Positions 29,057 to 38,888 are shown, numbered from the stretch's first letter. The stretch is 64,000 nt of DNA from Leclercia adecarboxylata (GCF_006171285.1 NZ_CP040889.1:2356001-2420000), one strand, 5' to 3'. Made by a program: numbers and translations. The notes: a model not told the origin generated them from the sequence alone.

Positions 29057-29173
29057 GCGTTATTTTCTTAGGGGTACATAGCGGGCAGTATAAGCGCGCT
29101 ATGTGAAGAAAAAAATGGGTGCATTAAGACCTCAACCTCCCACAAGCCGGGCGGGTTTCCCCGCCCACTAAAG

Positions 29174-29326
29174 TTAGCCTGCAGCGCAGGCTAATTTAGC
29201 CGCCACTTCATGGTGTTCGCTCTTTATTGTCAGTTCGCATAACGTACCGCGATTAATAAAGGCGAATATCACTATGGTCAGGCAGACAATAATAACGATG
29301 CCTAACGTAGTTTTTAATGGCGTCAT
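29174..29326 (-). CDS. Hok/Gef family type I toxin (50 aa)
   Basis: This short gene encodes a 50-residue membrane toxin of the Hok family, which depolarises the inner membrane when translated. It begins MTPLKTTLGIVIIVCLTIVI, with one membrane helix at residues 6-25. The conserved periplasmic part FINRGTLCELTIKSEHHEVA follows, with the Hok hallmark LCEL and a second cysteine at residue 47. The ribosome site AAGGAG lies eight bases before ATG. Upstream lies a Sok-like antisense region with strong hairpins. It sits between yjcO and fdhF, where K-12 has no such gene. Confidence 0.9.
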   Translation of the reverse strand: MTPLKTTLGIVIIVCLTIVIFAFINRGTLCELTIKSEHHEVAAKLACAAG

Positions 29327-29356
29327 GCCTTTTACTCCTTGCTAATAAAAGAATAA

Positions 29357-29395
29357 GAGGCTACTCTCAACTTGTTGGTGTTGAGGGGTAGCCTC
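29357..29395 (-). other. Strong hairpin in hok leader
   Basis: The stem GAGGCTAC/GTAGCCTC is extended by CTCAAC/GTTGAG with an 8-base loop. In the hok mRNA it ends about 31 bases upstream of the toxin start codon and should help keep the ribosome site closed. Confidence 0.7.
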
Positions 29396-29549
29396 GGTTA
29401 ATGGAAACATTACCGGGGCTTTCCACTTTCTGTCCCTCAACACGGCTTAAGACAGAAAGTCTTAAGCACCCGCCGTTAATCTTATCCTCATGAAGTAAAA
29501 AGAAAAGATGTAATCCACTTTGTGCGAAATTACATTTCTCTGGAATCAT
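29367..29549 (-). CDS. Possible mok-like leader ORF of the hok locus
   Basis: A 60-codon frame lies upstream of hok in the mRNA and overlaps the antisense region. In known hok/sok loci a leader frame called mok couples toxin translation to Sok control. Here the frame ends 40 bases before the hok start instead of overlapping it, so coupling would differ. The sequence shows no known domain. The call rests only on position. Confidence 0.3.
   Translation of the reverse strand: MIPEKCNFAQSGLHLFFLLHEDKINGGCLRLSVLSRVEGQKVESPGNVSINRGYPSTPTS
29388..29500 (+). ncRNA. Sok-like antisense RNA (approximate ends)
   Basis: The plus strand has the order of elements known from Sok RNAs: GCCTCGGTTAATGG, then CCGGGGCTTTCC, then a hairpin CTTAAGAC-AGAAA-GTCTTAAG, then CACCCGCCGTT. 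It runs opposite to the hok leader. Sok RNAs block translation of the leader frame and trigger RNase III cleavage. Ends are estimated; no promoter was assigned. Confidence 0.6.
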
Positions 29550-29593
29550 GCTCGCAAAATAATATTCGTTTTTTAAATTCTAAAAGCCCAAAT

Positions 29594-29625
29594 AAAAAAG
29601 GAGTGAATATTTCACCCCCTTTTAT
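29594..29625 (-). terminator. Terminator of fdhF
   Basis: On the minus strand, GGGGGTGAAATATTCACTCC is followed by TTTTTTATTT. The stem has one bulge. It lies 20 bases after the fdhF stop. Confidence 0.85.
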
Positions 29626-29645
29626 TCGTGGTTCCGTTAATTAAA

Positions 29646-31793
29646 TTAACCCATTGCGGTTTCCCGTAACCGTTTTTTCAGCGCGTTATATTCATCGATA
29701 ACATACTGCTCGGCGGCAGCCTGATCCGCTATCGGCTCGACGCGTACGGCACAATATTTATATTCCGGCGTTTTGGTTATCGGGCTCAGGTTTTCCGTCA
29801 CCAGCTCGTTGCAGGCGCCAATCCACCACTGGTAGGTCATATAGACCGCACCTTTGTTGGGACGATCGCTCACCTGCGCCCGGGTGATCACCCGGCCCTT
29901 GCAGGAGTTAACCCATACCAGCGCCTCATCCTCAATGCCCAGCTGTTTGGCATCTTCAGTGTTGATTTGCACATAGCCGGGCTCATCGGCCAGCGCCGAC
30001 AGCGCCGCACAGTTGCCGGTCATGGAGCGGCAGGAGTAATGGCCCACTTCGCGCACGGTGGAGAGCACCATCGGATACTCCGGCGAGAGCTTGTCCATCG
30101 GCGCCATCCAGTCGCAGGTGAAGAACTGCGCCAGCCCGTTCGGGGTATCAAATTTCTCCGCGAACAGGTACGAGGTGCCCTGGTCCTCCGGGGACTCGTC
30201 CCGGCACGGCCACTGGATATAACCCAGCTCGCCCATCTTCTCGTAGGTCGCCCCTTTGAAGCCCGGACAGAGCTGGCGCAGCTCATCCCAGATCTGCTGC
30301 GTGTTGTCGTAGTGCATCGGATAACCCATCCGGGTCGCGATCTCGCTGATAATCTGCCAGTCGGTTTTCAGATCCCACTTCGGATCCACCGCTTTGAAGA
30401 AGCGCTGGAAGCCGCGATCGGCTGCGGTGTAGACCCCTTCATGCTCGCCCCAGGAGGTGGACGGCAGGATAACATCCGCCGCCGCCGCGGTTTTGGTCAT
30501 AAAGATATCCTGGACAATCACCAGCTCCAGATCGTCAAAGGCCTTACGCACCGCCGACAGTTCGGCATCCGTTTGCAGCGGATCTTCACCCATGATGTAC
30601 GCCGCCCGCACCTCTTTGTGGGCAGCGCGGTGTGGCAGTTCGCTGATACGGTAGCCGGTGTGCGCAGGCAGGCTCTCCACGCCCCAGGCTTTGGCGAATT
30701 TCTCGCGGTTTTCCGGAAACTTAACGTACTGATAGCCTGGATAGGTATCCGGCAGGGCTCCCATATCGCAGGCCCCCTGAACGTTATTCTGCCCGCGCAC
30801 CGGGTTGACCCCGACATGGGCTTTGCCAAGATTACCGGTCAGCATGGCGAGGCTGGTCAGCGCCCGCACCGTCTCCACACCCTGCCAGAACTGGGTGACG
30901 CCCATTCCCCACAGCAGGGTGGCCGTTTCCGCCCCGGCATACAGGCGCGCGGCCTGACGGATCTCCCGGGCGCTTACGCCGGTAATGGCTTCCACCGACT
31001 CCGGCGTATAGCTTTCGACGATTTTTCTGTATTCCTCAAAGCCTTCCGTGCGGGTGGCAACGAAAGCCCGATCGTAGAGATCCTCTGCAATAATCACCTG
31101 CCCGATGGCATTGAGCAGGGCGATATTCGAGCCGTTTCGCAACGCGATATGCATATCGGCAATGCGCGCGGTTTCAATGCGCCGCGGATCGCAGACGATA
31201 ATTTTCGCCCCGTTCTGCTTTGCGCGCAGAATGTGATTCGCAACGATGGGGTGCGAATCCGCCGGGTTATAGCCGAAAATAAACACTAACGCAGTATTAT
31301 CAATCTCGTTGATGGCATTGCTCATGGCGCCATTACCGACCGACTGGTGCAGACCTGCAACCGAGGGGCCGTGTCAGACGCGCGCGCAGCAGTCGACGTT
31401 ATTGGTGCCGATAACGGCGCGGGCAAACTTCTGCATCAGGTAGTTGGTTTCATTCCCGGTGCCGCGTGAGGAGCCGGTGGTCTGGATCGCGTCGGGGCCG
31501 TGCTTTGCTTTGATAGCGCTGAGACGGCTGGCGACATAATCCAGCGCGTCATCCCAGGAGACGGCTTCCAGCTTGCCGCCGCGTTTTCTGCGGATCATCG
31601 GGGTTTTCAGGCGCGGGGTCAGGATTTGGGTATCGTTGATAAAATCCCAGCCAAAGTAGCCCTTCAGGCACAGCTTGCCCTGGTTGGTTTTGCCGTCGGC
31701 GGCCTCCGCCCGGACAATATTGCCGTTATCGACCACCAGGTTGATCTTGCAACCTGATGCACAATAGGGGCAAACCGTGATGACGTTTTTCAT
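29646..31793 (-). CDS. fdhF: Formate dehydrogenase H, selenocysteine enzyme
   Basis: FdhF oxidises formate to CO2 in the formate hydrogenlyase complex, using a bis-MGD molybdenum cofactor and one [4Fe-4S] cluster. The frame is interrupted by an in-frame TGA (31374-31376) at codon 140, in the context CCARV-U-HGPSVAG, where E. coli FdhF has selenocysteine. Read through, it gives 715 residues, exactly the E. coli length. Cluster cysteines are at 8, 11, 15 and 42. The SECIS hairpin follows the TGA. It is a real gene and not a pseudogene. A sigma-54 promoter lies 44 bases upstream, so activation by FhlA with formate is expected. Confidence 0.97.
31337..31376 (-). promoter_or_regulatory. SECIS element of fdhF
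   Basis: Directly after the UGA codon the mRNA can fold with the loop GGTCTGCACC, which is the SelB-binding loop of the E. coli fdhF element. The surrounding bases CACGGCCC and TCGGTTGCA are conserved as well. Confidence 0.9.
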
Positions 31794-31836
31794 CGCTCTC
31801 GCTCCATGTCAAATGATGCTGATGTGTCGGTGTAGT

Positions 31837-31852
31837 ATGCAGCTTCTATGCC
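31837..31852 (-). promoter_or_regulatory. Sigma-54 promoter of fdhF
   Basis: The minus strand reads TGGCATAGAAGCTGCA, with GG and GC separated by ten bases as required for RpoN promoters, and resembles the E. coli fdhF promoter. A 7-bp inverted repeat, CTGGTCA-AAACCC-TGACCAG (31894-31913), lies upstream where activator or IHF sites would be expected. Confidence 0.88.
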
Positions 31853-32057
31853 ACATCCTTGTTGTGGTTTTTCCCAGACTTTACGGGGGAATCCTGGTCA
31901 AAACCCTGACCAGAAGCAGGCGAGCTGCAAAAAATGTCGCAGCGGAAGTGACGGGGATGTGACGGCGGTTGAAGATCCGAGACGGAAAGGGCGTTTGGGC
32001 TGGAGCCTTGCACAGAATGGGCCAGACTGATTGTTATCTTCTCTATGGGATCCCGTG

Positions 32058-32789
32058 ATGAAACCAGCAATTCTGGTGGTCGATGACGACACCGCGGTCT
32101 GCGAACTGTTGCAGGACGTCCTCAACGAGCACGTCTTTACCGTCCATGTGTGCCACAACGGTCAGGATGCCCTGCGTCTGGCCCGGCAGCCGGATATTGC
32201 CCTGGTGCTGCTGGATATGATGCTGCCGGATATCAACGGCCTGCAGGTGTTGCAGCAGCTGCAAAAGCAGCGTCCTGAGCTGCCGGTGATCATGCTCACG
32301 GGCCTTGGCAGCGAGTCGGATGTGGTGGTGGGCCTTGAGATGGGGGCCGACGATTATATCGGTAAACCCTTCAACCCCCGGGTGGTGGTGGCCCGCGTCA
32401 AAGCCGTGCTGCGCCGCACCGGCGCGCTGGCGGCGGAACCCGCGGCCGTCGCCCGGGCGGGAGGGATCAGCTTTAACGGCTGGACGCTGGATACCGCCCG
32501 CTGTGAGCTGATTGACGCCGCGCGCAGCGTGGTCCCCCTGACCCAGGGTGAATACGGTCTGCTGCTGGCGCTGACGCAAAACGCCCGTCGGGTGCTGAGC
32601 CGGGAACAGCTTCTGGAGCTGACCCACAGCGAAAGCGCGGAGGTGTTTGACCGCACCATTGATGTGTTGATCATGCGCCTGCGCCGCAAAATCGAAATCA
32701 ACCCCCACCAGCCGCTGTTGATTAAAACCATCCGCGGGCTGGGTTACGTGTTTGCCGCCGACGTCCAGCATGGCGACAGGGCGGCCTAA
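32058..32789 (+). CDS. OmpR-family response regulator of the sugar island
   Basis: This 243-aa regulator has an N-terminal receiver (ILVVDDDTAVCELLQDVL), phosphoacceptor Asp53 in LLDMMLPDING, and the conserved lysine in YIGKPF. The C-terminal winged helix (LTQGEYGLLLALTQN to IRGLGYVFAAD) is of the OmpR/PhoB type. Its cognate kinase is probably the hybrid histidine kinase 6.3 kb away at the other end of the sugar operon. Its stop overlaps the kinase (PfkB) stop on the minus strand by 4 bases. Start at 32058 (MKPAILVVDDD); an upstream in-frame start at 32031 is less likely. Confidence 0.92.
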   Translation: MKPAILVVDDDTAVCELLQDVLNEHVFTVHVCHNGQDALRLARQPDIALVLLDMMLPDINGLQVLQQLQKQRPELPVIMLTGLGSESDVVVGLEMGADDYIGKPFNPRVVVARVKAVLRRTGALAAEPAAVARAGGISFNGWTLDTARCELIDAARSVVPLTQGEYGLLLALTQNARRVLSREQLLELTHSESAEVFDRTIDVLIMRLRRKIEINPHQPLLIKTIRGLGYVFAADVQHGDRAA

Positions 32790-33796
32790 ACCAGACGGTT
32801 TTCGGCGATAAACAGCTGTAATTCCTGCAACGTTTTCGCCCCGTCGATGGCGTTAGCCGCCAAAAGGCTCGCCCGCGCGCAGGCGTGCGCCAGCTGAATA
32901 CTCTCCGTCAGCGACATCGACTCGTGACAGCCATATAAAAAACCGGCGCAGAAGGCATCGCCCGCGCCGACGCTGCCGACAATCTCCGCCTGCGTCAGCC
33001 GCCACGAGGGGATCCAGCTCCCTTCCTGGCCCGGCTCCTGACCCCATGCCCCTTCCGGACAGTGGATCACCACCCTGGCGTTGACCCCCGCCTTCAGCAG
33101 TTGCTCTGCGGCAGTGGCGATGTGGGCGATCGCCGGGGCATCGTTATCGTCACGCATGTGCAGGCCGCTGAATTCGCCCGCCTCCAGCTCGTTGATCACC
33201 AGATAGTCGAGATGACGCAGGGCAGGGAGCACCAGCGGCTGATAGCGCGGATCGCCCTTGCGCGACACCAGGTCGAGAGAGGTCTTAAACCCCGCAGCGC
33301 GCATCTGGGCCAGCAGCCGCGCGCTGCGGGTGCCGAACTCCTCGTCCGGCATATCCAGGCTGTCGAGCAGCAGCAGATAGCCCAGATGGAAAATCTTCAT
33401 GCTGAGATCGAGCCGGTCAAAGGCGGGCAGATCCAGCAGGCGGTTGGCCCCCGGCGAGTGGAAAAAGGTGCGCTGGCCGCTGGGGTCGGTCATCACCTGC
33501 GACATGGAGGTCGGGGCGAAGGTGGTGCGCTGCACCCGCTGGCGGTTGACGTGATACTGGTCGAGCATGGCGAGAATATAATCCCCGTCGTGATCGTCTC
33601 CTACCAGCCCGACCGCCTGCAGTGGCATCCCGGCGTGCATTTTCGCCAGGGTTAACAGCACGTTGAGCGGTGCGCCGCCGGTAGCGCGCTCGCTGTGGGT
33701 GATCTCCGCCAGCCAGCCGCGCTCCGGCCACTGCACAATCTGGTGGACGTGATCCACCAGCATATTCCCCGCTGCGATAATCCCCCGGCGTTCCAT
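32786..33796 (-). CDS. PfkB-family carbohydrate kinase
   Basis: This 336-aa ribokinase-family enzyme has an N-terminal sugar site (GGAPLNVLLTLAKM) and the C-terminal catalytic motif VGAGDAFCAGFL, where the aspartate is the base. It should phosphorylate the ketose made by the isomerase encoded two genes upstream, to give the substrate of the aldolase. The start codon overlaps the aldolase stop by one base (TGATG). It is the last gene of the six-gene operon. Confidence 0.9.
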   Translation of the reverse strand: MERRGIIAAGNMLVDHVHQIVQWPERGWLAEITHSERATGGAPLNVLLTLAKMHAGMPLQAVGLVGDDHDGDYILAMLDQYHVNRQRVQRTTFAPTSMSQVMTDPSGQRTFFHSPGANRLLDLPAFDRLDLSMKIFHLGYLLLLDSLDMPDEEFGTRSARLLAQMRAAGFKTSLDLVSRKGDPRYQPLVLPALRHLDYLVINELEAGEFSGLHMRDDNDAPAIAHIATAAEQLLKAGVNARVVIHCPEGAWGQEPGQEGSWIPSWRLTQAEIVGSVGAGDAFCAGFLYGCHESMSLTESIQLAHACARASLLAANAIDGAKTLQELQLFIAENRLV

Positions 33797-34656
33797 CAGG
33801 CAAACCCCGCGCTGCCAAAGGTTCGCATCTGCGCGGCGACGGTGTCGGTAATGGCCTCTTCGATGCCCAGCAGCAGTTCGGCAAACTCATCGTACAGCGG
33901 CTGTCGGTTGGCCATGCGCTGTTCCACCGCCGCCAGCGCCGCCTGGGACATGCCGGTGTAGAAGTTGATTTTGTGGATCCCGAGCTCAATGGCGCGGCGG
34001 AAATCGGCGTCGCTGATCCCGGAGCCGCCGTGGAGTACCAGCGGCAGGCCGGTCTGCTGGCGGATGGCGTCAAGGCGCGCAAAATCGAGTTTTGGCTCGC
34101 CCTTGTACTTGCCGTGGGCATTGCCGATGGCCACCGCCAGGGCGTCGATGCCGGTCTGGTCGACATACTCCCGCGCCAGGGCAGGGTCGGTGAAAAAGGC
34201 TTCGTCGGCGTGGCCGTACAGGGCACCGCCCTCATCGCCACCTACCGCGCCCAGCTCCGCCTCCACCGACACGCCAACCGCGTGGCACATCTTCACTACC
34301 TCCCGCGTCTGGCGAATATTCTCCTCGTAGCTGAGCGCTGAGCCATCGAACATCACCGAGCTGAACCCTAAGCGCAGCGCCCGTACCACCGCCTCGAAAT
34401 GCAGGCCGTGATCGAGATTGAGCACCACCGGAATGTCATGCCGGGCGGCTTCGAACTTCACCGCCTCCACCAGGGAGTCGAGCGAGACGTACTTAAAATG
34501 CACTTCGGCAATGTTGATGATAAAAGGCGAGTTCTCCTGGCGGGCCGCGGCAAACAGCGCGCGCAGGAAGTGAGAGTCGAGGACGTTAAAGGCCCCCAGC
34601 GCGTAACGGTGTTCCCGGGCGTGCGCCAGCCCTTCAGCAAGAGAGATAAGCGGCAT
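33796..34656 (-). CDS. Class II fructose-bisphosphate aldolase family protein
   Basis: This 286-aa zinc-dependent aldolase is of the FbaA/GatY/KbaY group. It has YALGAFNVLD at the N-terminus, zinc-ligand histidines in LDHGLHFEAV and GNAHGKYKG, and the phosphate loop LHGGSGI. It should split a ketose 1-phosphate or bisphosphate into DHAP and an aldehyde. Start at MPLISLAEG (34656), matching family N-termini; in-frame upstream codons are rejected. Isomerase, aldolase and kinase in one operon suggest a complete catabolic route. Confidence 0.92.
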   Translation of the reverse strand: MPLISLAEGLAHAREHRYALGAFNVLDSHFLRALFAAARQENSPFIINIAEVHFKYVSLDSLVEAVKFEAARHDIPVVLNLDHGLHFEAVVRALRLGFSSVMFDGSALSYEENIRQTREVVKMCHAVGVSVEAELGAVGGDEGGALYGHADEAFFTDPALAREYVDQTGIDALAVAIGNAHGKYKGEPKLDFARLDAIRQQTGLPLVLHGGSGISDADFRRAIELGIHKINFYTGMSQAALAAVEQRMANRQPLYDEFAELLLGIEEAITDTVAAQMRTFGSAGFA

Positions 34657-34666
34657 CAGTGACTCC

Positions 34667-35353
34667 TTACGGGCGAAACAGGCTGTACTCGTTACACAAC
34701 ACCAGCACGGCCGGTTCGTCTTCATCAATGTGGTTATAGCGGGCGGTGGGTTGCAGGAAGTGGTTGTCGGTGTCGTCGTCATTCACCGAAGAGACCTCTC
34801 CCACCAGCACATCACCAAAGCCCGCTTCACCCCAGAAGCTGTGGTACAAACCGGGCGGCAGGCAGATGCTCTCTCCCGGTGTGAGACGGATATGGCTGCC
34901 CGCGACGTGGGTCTGCTGGCATCCGTCGACGGAGACGATGATATCGCCATCCTCTTTCTGCTCGTTCTCATCGGCGTTCCACAACTCCACAATCAGATTG
35001 CCGCCGCCGCGGTTAATGATGTCCTCGCGCTTGCGCCAGTGGAAGTGCAGGGGCGTTACCTGGCCGTCGCGCACGTGCATGATCTTTTCCGCGTAGCATC
35101 TGGCCCACGGCTTGCCGCCGGGCGAACCGTTACGCAGGGTAAACAGGGTCAGCCCCTGCGCCGCAAAATTGTCCCCGCCGAAGGCGGTCACGTCCCAGCC
35201 GAGACGTAGCTCGAACACTTCGCGCCAGGCGTCAGCCTCAAGCTGCTGCCAGCGGGCAGGGGGAAAGCTGGCAAAAGGGGGCAGATGCACATCGTGCATG
35301 GAGAAAAACTGCCGCGTGTGGCCGAGGATTTCGTTGATTTCGGAGCGTTTCAT
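34667..35353 (-). CDS. D-lyxose/D-mannose isomerase-type cupin
   Basis: This 228-aa protein has a cupin fold with metal ligands in TPLHFHWRKREDI (two histidines and a glutamate) and a second histidine-containing strand near LPPGLYHSFWGEAG. Related proteins, including one in E. coli O157:H7 in a similar operon, convert D-lyxose to D-xylulose and D-mannose to D-fructose. It should feed the PfkB kinase. It is followed after 10 bases by the aldolase gene, and preceded by a repeat element and the binding-protein gene. Confidence 0.85.
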   Translation of the reverse strand: MKRSEINEILGHTRQFFSMHDVHLPPFASFPPARWQQLEADAWREVFELRLGWDVTAFGGDNFAAQGLTLFTLRNGSPGGKPWARCYAEKIMHVRDGQVTPLHFHWRKREDIINRGGGNLIVELWNADENEQKEDGDIIVSVDGCQQTHVAGSHIRLTPGESICLPPGLYHSFWGEAGFGDVLVGEVSSVNDDDTDNHFLQPTARYNHIDEDEPAVLVLCNEYSLFRP

Positions 35354-35357
35354 AAAG

Positions 35358-35394
35358 ACCCCTCACCCTGACCCTCTCCCCACAGGGGAGAGGG
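35358..35394. repeat. CCCTCTCCCC-family repeat inside the sugar operon
   Basis: ACCCCTCACCCTGACCCTCT continues into CCCCACAGGGGAGAGGG, forming a hairpin between the binding-protein and isomerase genes. Such elements often protect upstream mRNA, here favouring the binding protein. Confidence 0.88.
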
Positions 35395-35405
35395 AACGTG
35401 AACAT

Positions 35406-36347
35406 TTACTTCACCGTCCAGCCCTTATAGGTGCCGACGCTGCTCTTATCGATCATCGTCACCGGGATCAGAACCGGCTCTTTCGGCGCAGGTTTGCCCT
35501 GCAGAATGTCGTAGCCGATCTCCACCGCTTTCGCCGCCATCACCTGCGGATCCTGGGCAGGTGTTGCGATAAATAGAGAGTTTTCACGCTTCAGGGCCTC
35601 TTCGGCATCCGGTGAGCCATCCACGCCAACGATAAAGAACTCGCTACGTTGCGCCTGTTTGGCTGCCAGATCGGCACCGATCGCCGTTGGATCGTTGATC
35701 GCAAACACGCCGTCGATCTTCGGATTGGCCGCCAGCAGGGAGGTCATGACTTCCAGCCCGCCTTCGCGGCTGCCTTTGGCGTTCTGGTTATCCGAGAGCA
35801 CCTTGATATCCGGATGCTTTTTGAACTCATTCTGGCACCCTTCCACACGGTTCTGTACCGCAGAGACCGGCGGTCCGTTGATGATCACCACGTTGCCTTT
35901 GCCTTTCAGACGGTCGGTAATCAGCTTACAGGCTATCTCACCGGCCTGGGTGTTGTTGGAGGTGATAGTGGCATCGGCACCTTCTGCCGCCACGTCAACC
36001 GCCACCACCACAATCCCGGCATCTTTCGCGCGCTTCACCGCCGGGCCGATCCCTTTCGAGTCTGCGGCGTTGAGAATTATCATATCGACCTTCGCCGCGA
36101 TAAAATTATCAATCTGAGAAACCTGCTGGCCGAGATCGTAACCGCTGGAGACCAGGGTCACTTTTACGTTATCGCCTGCCAGCTTGCGCGCTTCCAGCTC
36201 CGCCCCCTTGGTGATCTGCACAAAGAACGGGTTCGCCAGATCGCCCACCGTCACGCCGATGGATTTCAGCTCTTTGGCCTGGACAAACGGGCTTGCTGCA
36301 AGCAGTGCGCCAGCGCAGAGCGCGGTAACTAAGGGCTTCAATTTCAT
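35406..36347 (-). CDS. Ribose-type sugar ABC transporter substrate-binding protein
   Basis: This 313-aa periplasmic protein has a signal peptide (LVTALCAGALLAASPFVQA-KE) and a periplasmic-binding-protein family 1 fold like RbsB: VTVGDLANPFFVQITKGAE and QVSQIDNFIAAKVDMIILNA are characteristic. It should bind a pentose or hexose. Start at MKLKPLVTA. It lies between the permease gene, 28 bases upstream, and the isomerase. Confidence 0.93.
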   Translation of the reverse strand: MKLKPLVTALCAGALLAASPFVQAKELKSIGVTVGDLANPFFVQITKGAELEARKLAGDNVKVTLVSSGYDLGQQVSQIDNFIAAKVDMIILNAADSKGIGPAVKRAKDAGIVVVAVDVAAEGADATITSNNTQAGEIACKLITDRLKGKGNVVIINGPPVSAVQNRVEGCQNEFKKHPDIKVLSDNQNAKGSREGGLEVMTSLLAANPKIDGVFAINDPTAIGADLAAKQAQRSEFFIVGVDGSPDAEEALKRENSLFIATPAQDPQVMAAKAVEIGYDILQGKPAPKEPVLIPVTMIDKSSVGTYKGWTVK

Positions 36348-36375
36348 GCTGTATTCCTCACGTAGGGTATTGTTG

Positions 36376-37371
36376 TTATGCACTTTGATGGTGTCGGGTA
36401 CGGTATTTGTCGATCAGTACCGCAATGATGATCACCGCCCCTTTGATCACCAGTTGCCAGAAGTAGGAGACGCCCATCAGCGTCATGCCGTTGTTGAGGG
36501 TAGCGATGATCAGCGCCCCCACCAGCGTGCCGGTGATGGTGCCGATGCCGCCGACGAAGCTGGTGCCGCCGAGGATCACCGCCGCGATGGCGTCCAGCTC
36601 ATAGCCGGTGCCCAGGTTGCCGTTGGCGCTGTAGAGCCTGGAGGCGCTCATCACCCCGCCGAGACCCGACAGCAGGCCGCTCATGCCGTAGACAAACAGC
36701 AGCACCAGCCAGACCTTAATCCCCGTTAAGCGCGCGGCCTGCATGTTGCCGCCCACCGCGTAGATATGTACTCCAAGGGTGGTGCGGCGCAGGATGAACC
36801 AGCAGACGGCAATCACCGCCAGGGCAATCACCACCAGCCACGGCACCGGCCCGAGGTAGTTATTGCCGATCCACTCAAAGCTGATGCTGGAGTTGATAAC
36901 CGTCGTGCCATCGGCCAGCAGGTAGGCCGCCCCGCGCAGCGCCGTATAGGTGCCGAGCGTGACGATAAAGGGCGGTAGCCCGGCAAAGGCCACCAGCGCC
37001 CCGTTGAACAGCCCCAGCACCATACCGAGCATCAGTGCCGCCGGGACCGAGAGCATGGACAGCTCCGGCATCAGCGACACCACCATCGCCGCCACCGCCG
37101 TGGTGCCCAGAATCGACCCCACCGAGAGGTCAATGCCGCCGGTCAGAATGATGAAGGTCATCCCCGCCGCCAACACGATGTTGATCGACGCCTGACGGGT
37201 GATGTTCAGCAGGTTGCTTTCGGTAAAGAAGTTAGGCGCGATAAAGCCAAATACCGCGACAATCAGGATCAATATCGGCAGGATACCGATGGTTTGCATC
37301 AGATCGCCCATCAGCATTTTTTTAGCGGAGGCCGCTTTGGCCACCTGTTGCGGACTGTTTTGTTGGCTCAT
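36376..37371 (-). CDS. Ribose-type sugar ABC transporter permease
   Basis: This 331-aa inner-membrane protein of the RbsC family has eight to ten helices. Typical runs are [23 protein letters not shown] and [26 protein letters not shown]. It forms the membrane channel of the importer. The ATPase gene ends 4 bases inside its start (ATGA), so translation is coupled. Confidence 0.95.
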   Translation of the reverse strand: MSQQNSPQQVAKAASAKKMLMGDLMQTIGILPILILIVAVFGFIAPNFFTESNLLNITRQASINIVLAAGMTFIILTGGIDLSVGSILGTTAVAAMVVSLMPELSMLSVPAALMLGMVLGLFNGALVAFAGLPPFIVTLGTYTALRGAAYLLADGTTVINSSISFEWIGNNYLGPVPWLVVIALAVIAVCWFILRRTTLGVHIYAVGGNMQAARLTGIKVWLVLLFVYGMSGLLSGLGGVMSASRLYSANGNLGTGYELDAIAAVILGGTSFVGGIGTITGTLVGALIIATLNNGMTLMGVSYFWQLVIKGAVIIIAVLIDKYRTRHHQSA

Positions 37372-38888
37372 GATTTTACCGCCTGGTGATGAGAGTCGTT
37401 CACGCCGGTTGCCAGCGTCATTATATTTTCCTGAGAGATATCGCTCCGGTGCAGCTCCCCGGCAATGCTCCCTTCGCGCATCACATACACGCGATCGCTC
37501 ATGCCGACCACTTCCGGCAGTTCGCTGGAGATCATCAGGATCGCCACCCCTTTGCGCGCCATCTGGTTCATGATCCGGTAGATCTCGCTTTTGGCGCCGA
37601 CGTCCACGCCGCGGGTCGGTTCATCGAGGATCAGAATGCGCGGGCCAATCGCCACCCAGCGGGAGATAAGCAGCTTTTGCTGATTGCCGCCGGAGAGCCC
37701 GCCCGCCCGCACCTGGGAATGCGGCACGCGAATATTGAGCAGGGCGATGGCGTCATCGGAGATCGACTGCGCTTTTTTGCGGTTGAGCCAGCCGAAAGTG
37801 GCGTCACGCTCCAGCGTCGCCATGGTGATGTTCTCCTGCGCCGCCAGCTCGAGAAACAGCCCCTGCTCCTTGCGGTTCTCGGTTAAAAAACCGATCCCGT
37901 GGTCGATGGCGGCGCGCGGGGAGTGGATCACCACCGGTTCGCCATCCACCTCTATCATGCCGCCCGTCGCTTTGCGCACGCCGAAAATCAGCTGGGCCAG
38001 CTCCGAACGCCCGGCCCCCACCAGCCCGGCGAGGCCGACGATTTCGCCGGAGCGCACCAGCAGGCTGCAGGGCTGAACTTTGCTGCCGTCGGTGAGGTGA
38101 TGGACGTTAAGACGCGGGCTGCCGAGCGGGATATCGCGCTCCTTGTTAAACAGATCGCTTAAGGGCCGTCCGACCATCATCCGCACCAGCTCGGAGGCGT
38201 TGAGCTTGTCGCGGGTCAGGCTGCCGACATACTGGCCGTCACGCAGCACGCTGACGCGGTCCGACAGTTCATAGACCTCCGCCATACGGTGGCTGATATA
38301 GATAATCGCCATCCCCTCATCGCGCAGACGCATAATCAGCTCAAACAGACGGTGGGTTTCGCGTGACGAGAGGGCGGCGGTGGGTTCATCCATCACCAGA
38401 ATGCGGCTGTTGCGGTGCAGCGCCCGGGCAATCTCCACCTGCTGCTGCTCGGCGATGGTCAGTTTCATCACCAGGTCGGTGGCCTTAAAGTGAGCGCCGA
38501 GGCGGTCAATCACCGCCTGGGCCTGGGCCGCCATCTCTCTGCGCTGCACCAGCCCGCCGCGCGACAGCTCGCTGCCGAGGAAGATGTTTTCGGCCACGGT
38601 GAGATTCGGTGCCAGCTGCATCTCCTGATAAATCAGGGTGATGCCCGCCGCCAGCGCGTCCTTCGGGCCTTTGATGTGAAACGGCTTGCCGTCGATCAGG
38701 ATCTCGCCGCTGGTGGCGATGTAAGCCCCGGCGAGAATTTTCATCAGCGTGCTTTTTCCGGCGCCGTTTTCACCCATTAAAGCGTGGATCTCACCGGGAA
38801 AGACCGTCAGATCCACACCCTTCAGCGCGTGGAAGCTGCCAAAGGTTTTGGCAATGTTGCGCATCTCTAAAACCGGGGTCCTGCTCAT
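37368..38888 (-). CDS. Sugar ABC transporter ATPase with two ABC domains
   Basis: This 506-aa protein of the RbsA/XylG/AraG type has an N-terminal ABC cassette with Walker [13 protein letters not shown], and a second, degenerate one typical of this class. Further motifs include [20 protein letters not shown], and the C-terminal signature [15 protein letters not shown] with [12 protein letters not shown]. It powers sugar import. It is the first gene of the operon; its start is about 60 bases downstream of a possible response-regulator site. Confidence 0.95.
   Translation of the reverse strand: MSRTPVLEMRNIAKTFGSFHALKGVDLTVFPGEIHALMGENGAGKSTLMKILAGAYIATSGEILIDGKPFHIKGPKDALAAGITLIYQEMQLAPNLTVAENIFLGSELSRGGLVQRREMAAQAQAVIDRLGAHFKATDLVMKLTIAEQQQVEIARALHRNSRILVMDEPTAALSSRETHRLFELIMRLRDEGMAIIYISHRMAEVYELSDRVSVLRDGQYVGSLTRDKLNASELVRMMVGRPLSDLFNKERDIPLGSPRLNVHHLTDGSKVQPCSLLVRSGEIVGLAGLVGAGRSELAQLIFGVRKATGGMIEVDGEPVVIHSPRAAIDHGIGFLTENRKEQGLFLELAAQENITMATLERDATFGWLNRKKAQSISDDAIALLNIRVPHSQVRAGGLSGGNQQKLLISRWVAIGPRILILDEPTRGVDVGAKSEIYRIMNQMARKGVAILMISSELPEVVGMSDRVYVMREGSIAGELHRSDISQENIMTLATGVNDSHHQAVKS

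Noticed and set aside
29967..31289. 440-codon open frame opposite fdhF
   Set aside because: Antisense shadow. The fdhF protein on the other strand matches its family throughout.
31374..31376. fdhF as a pseudogene split by a stop
   Set aside because: The stop is a UGA at the known selenocysteine position, with a SECIS directly after it and an otherwise complete 715-residue protein.
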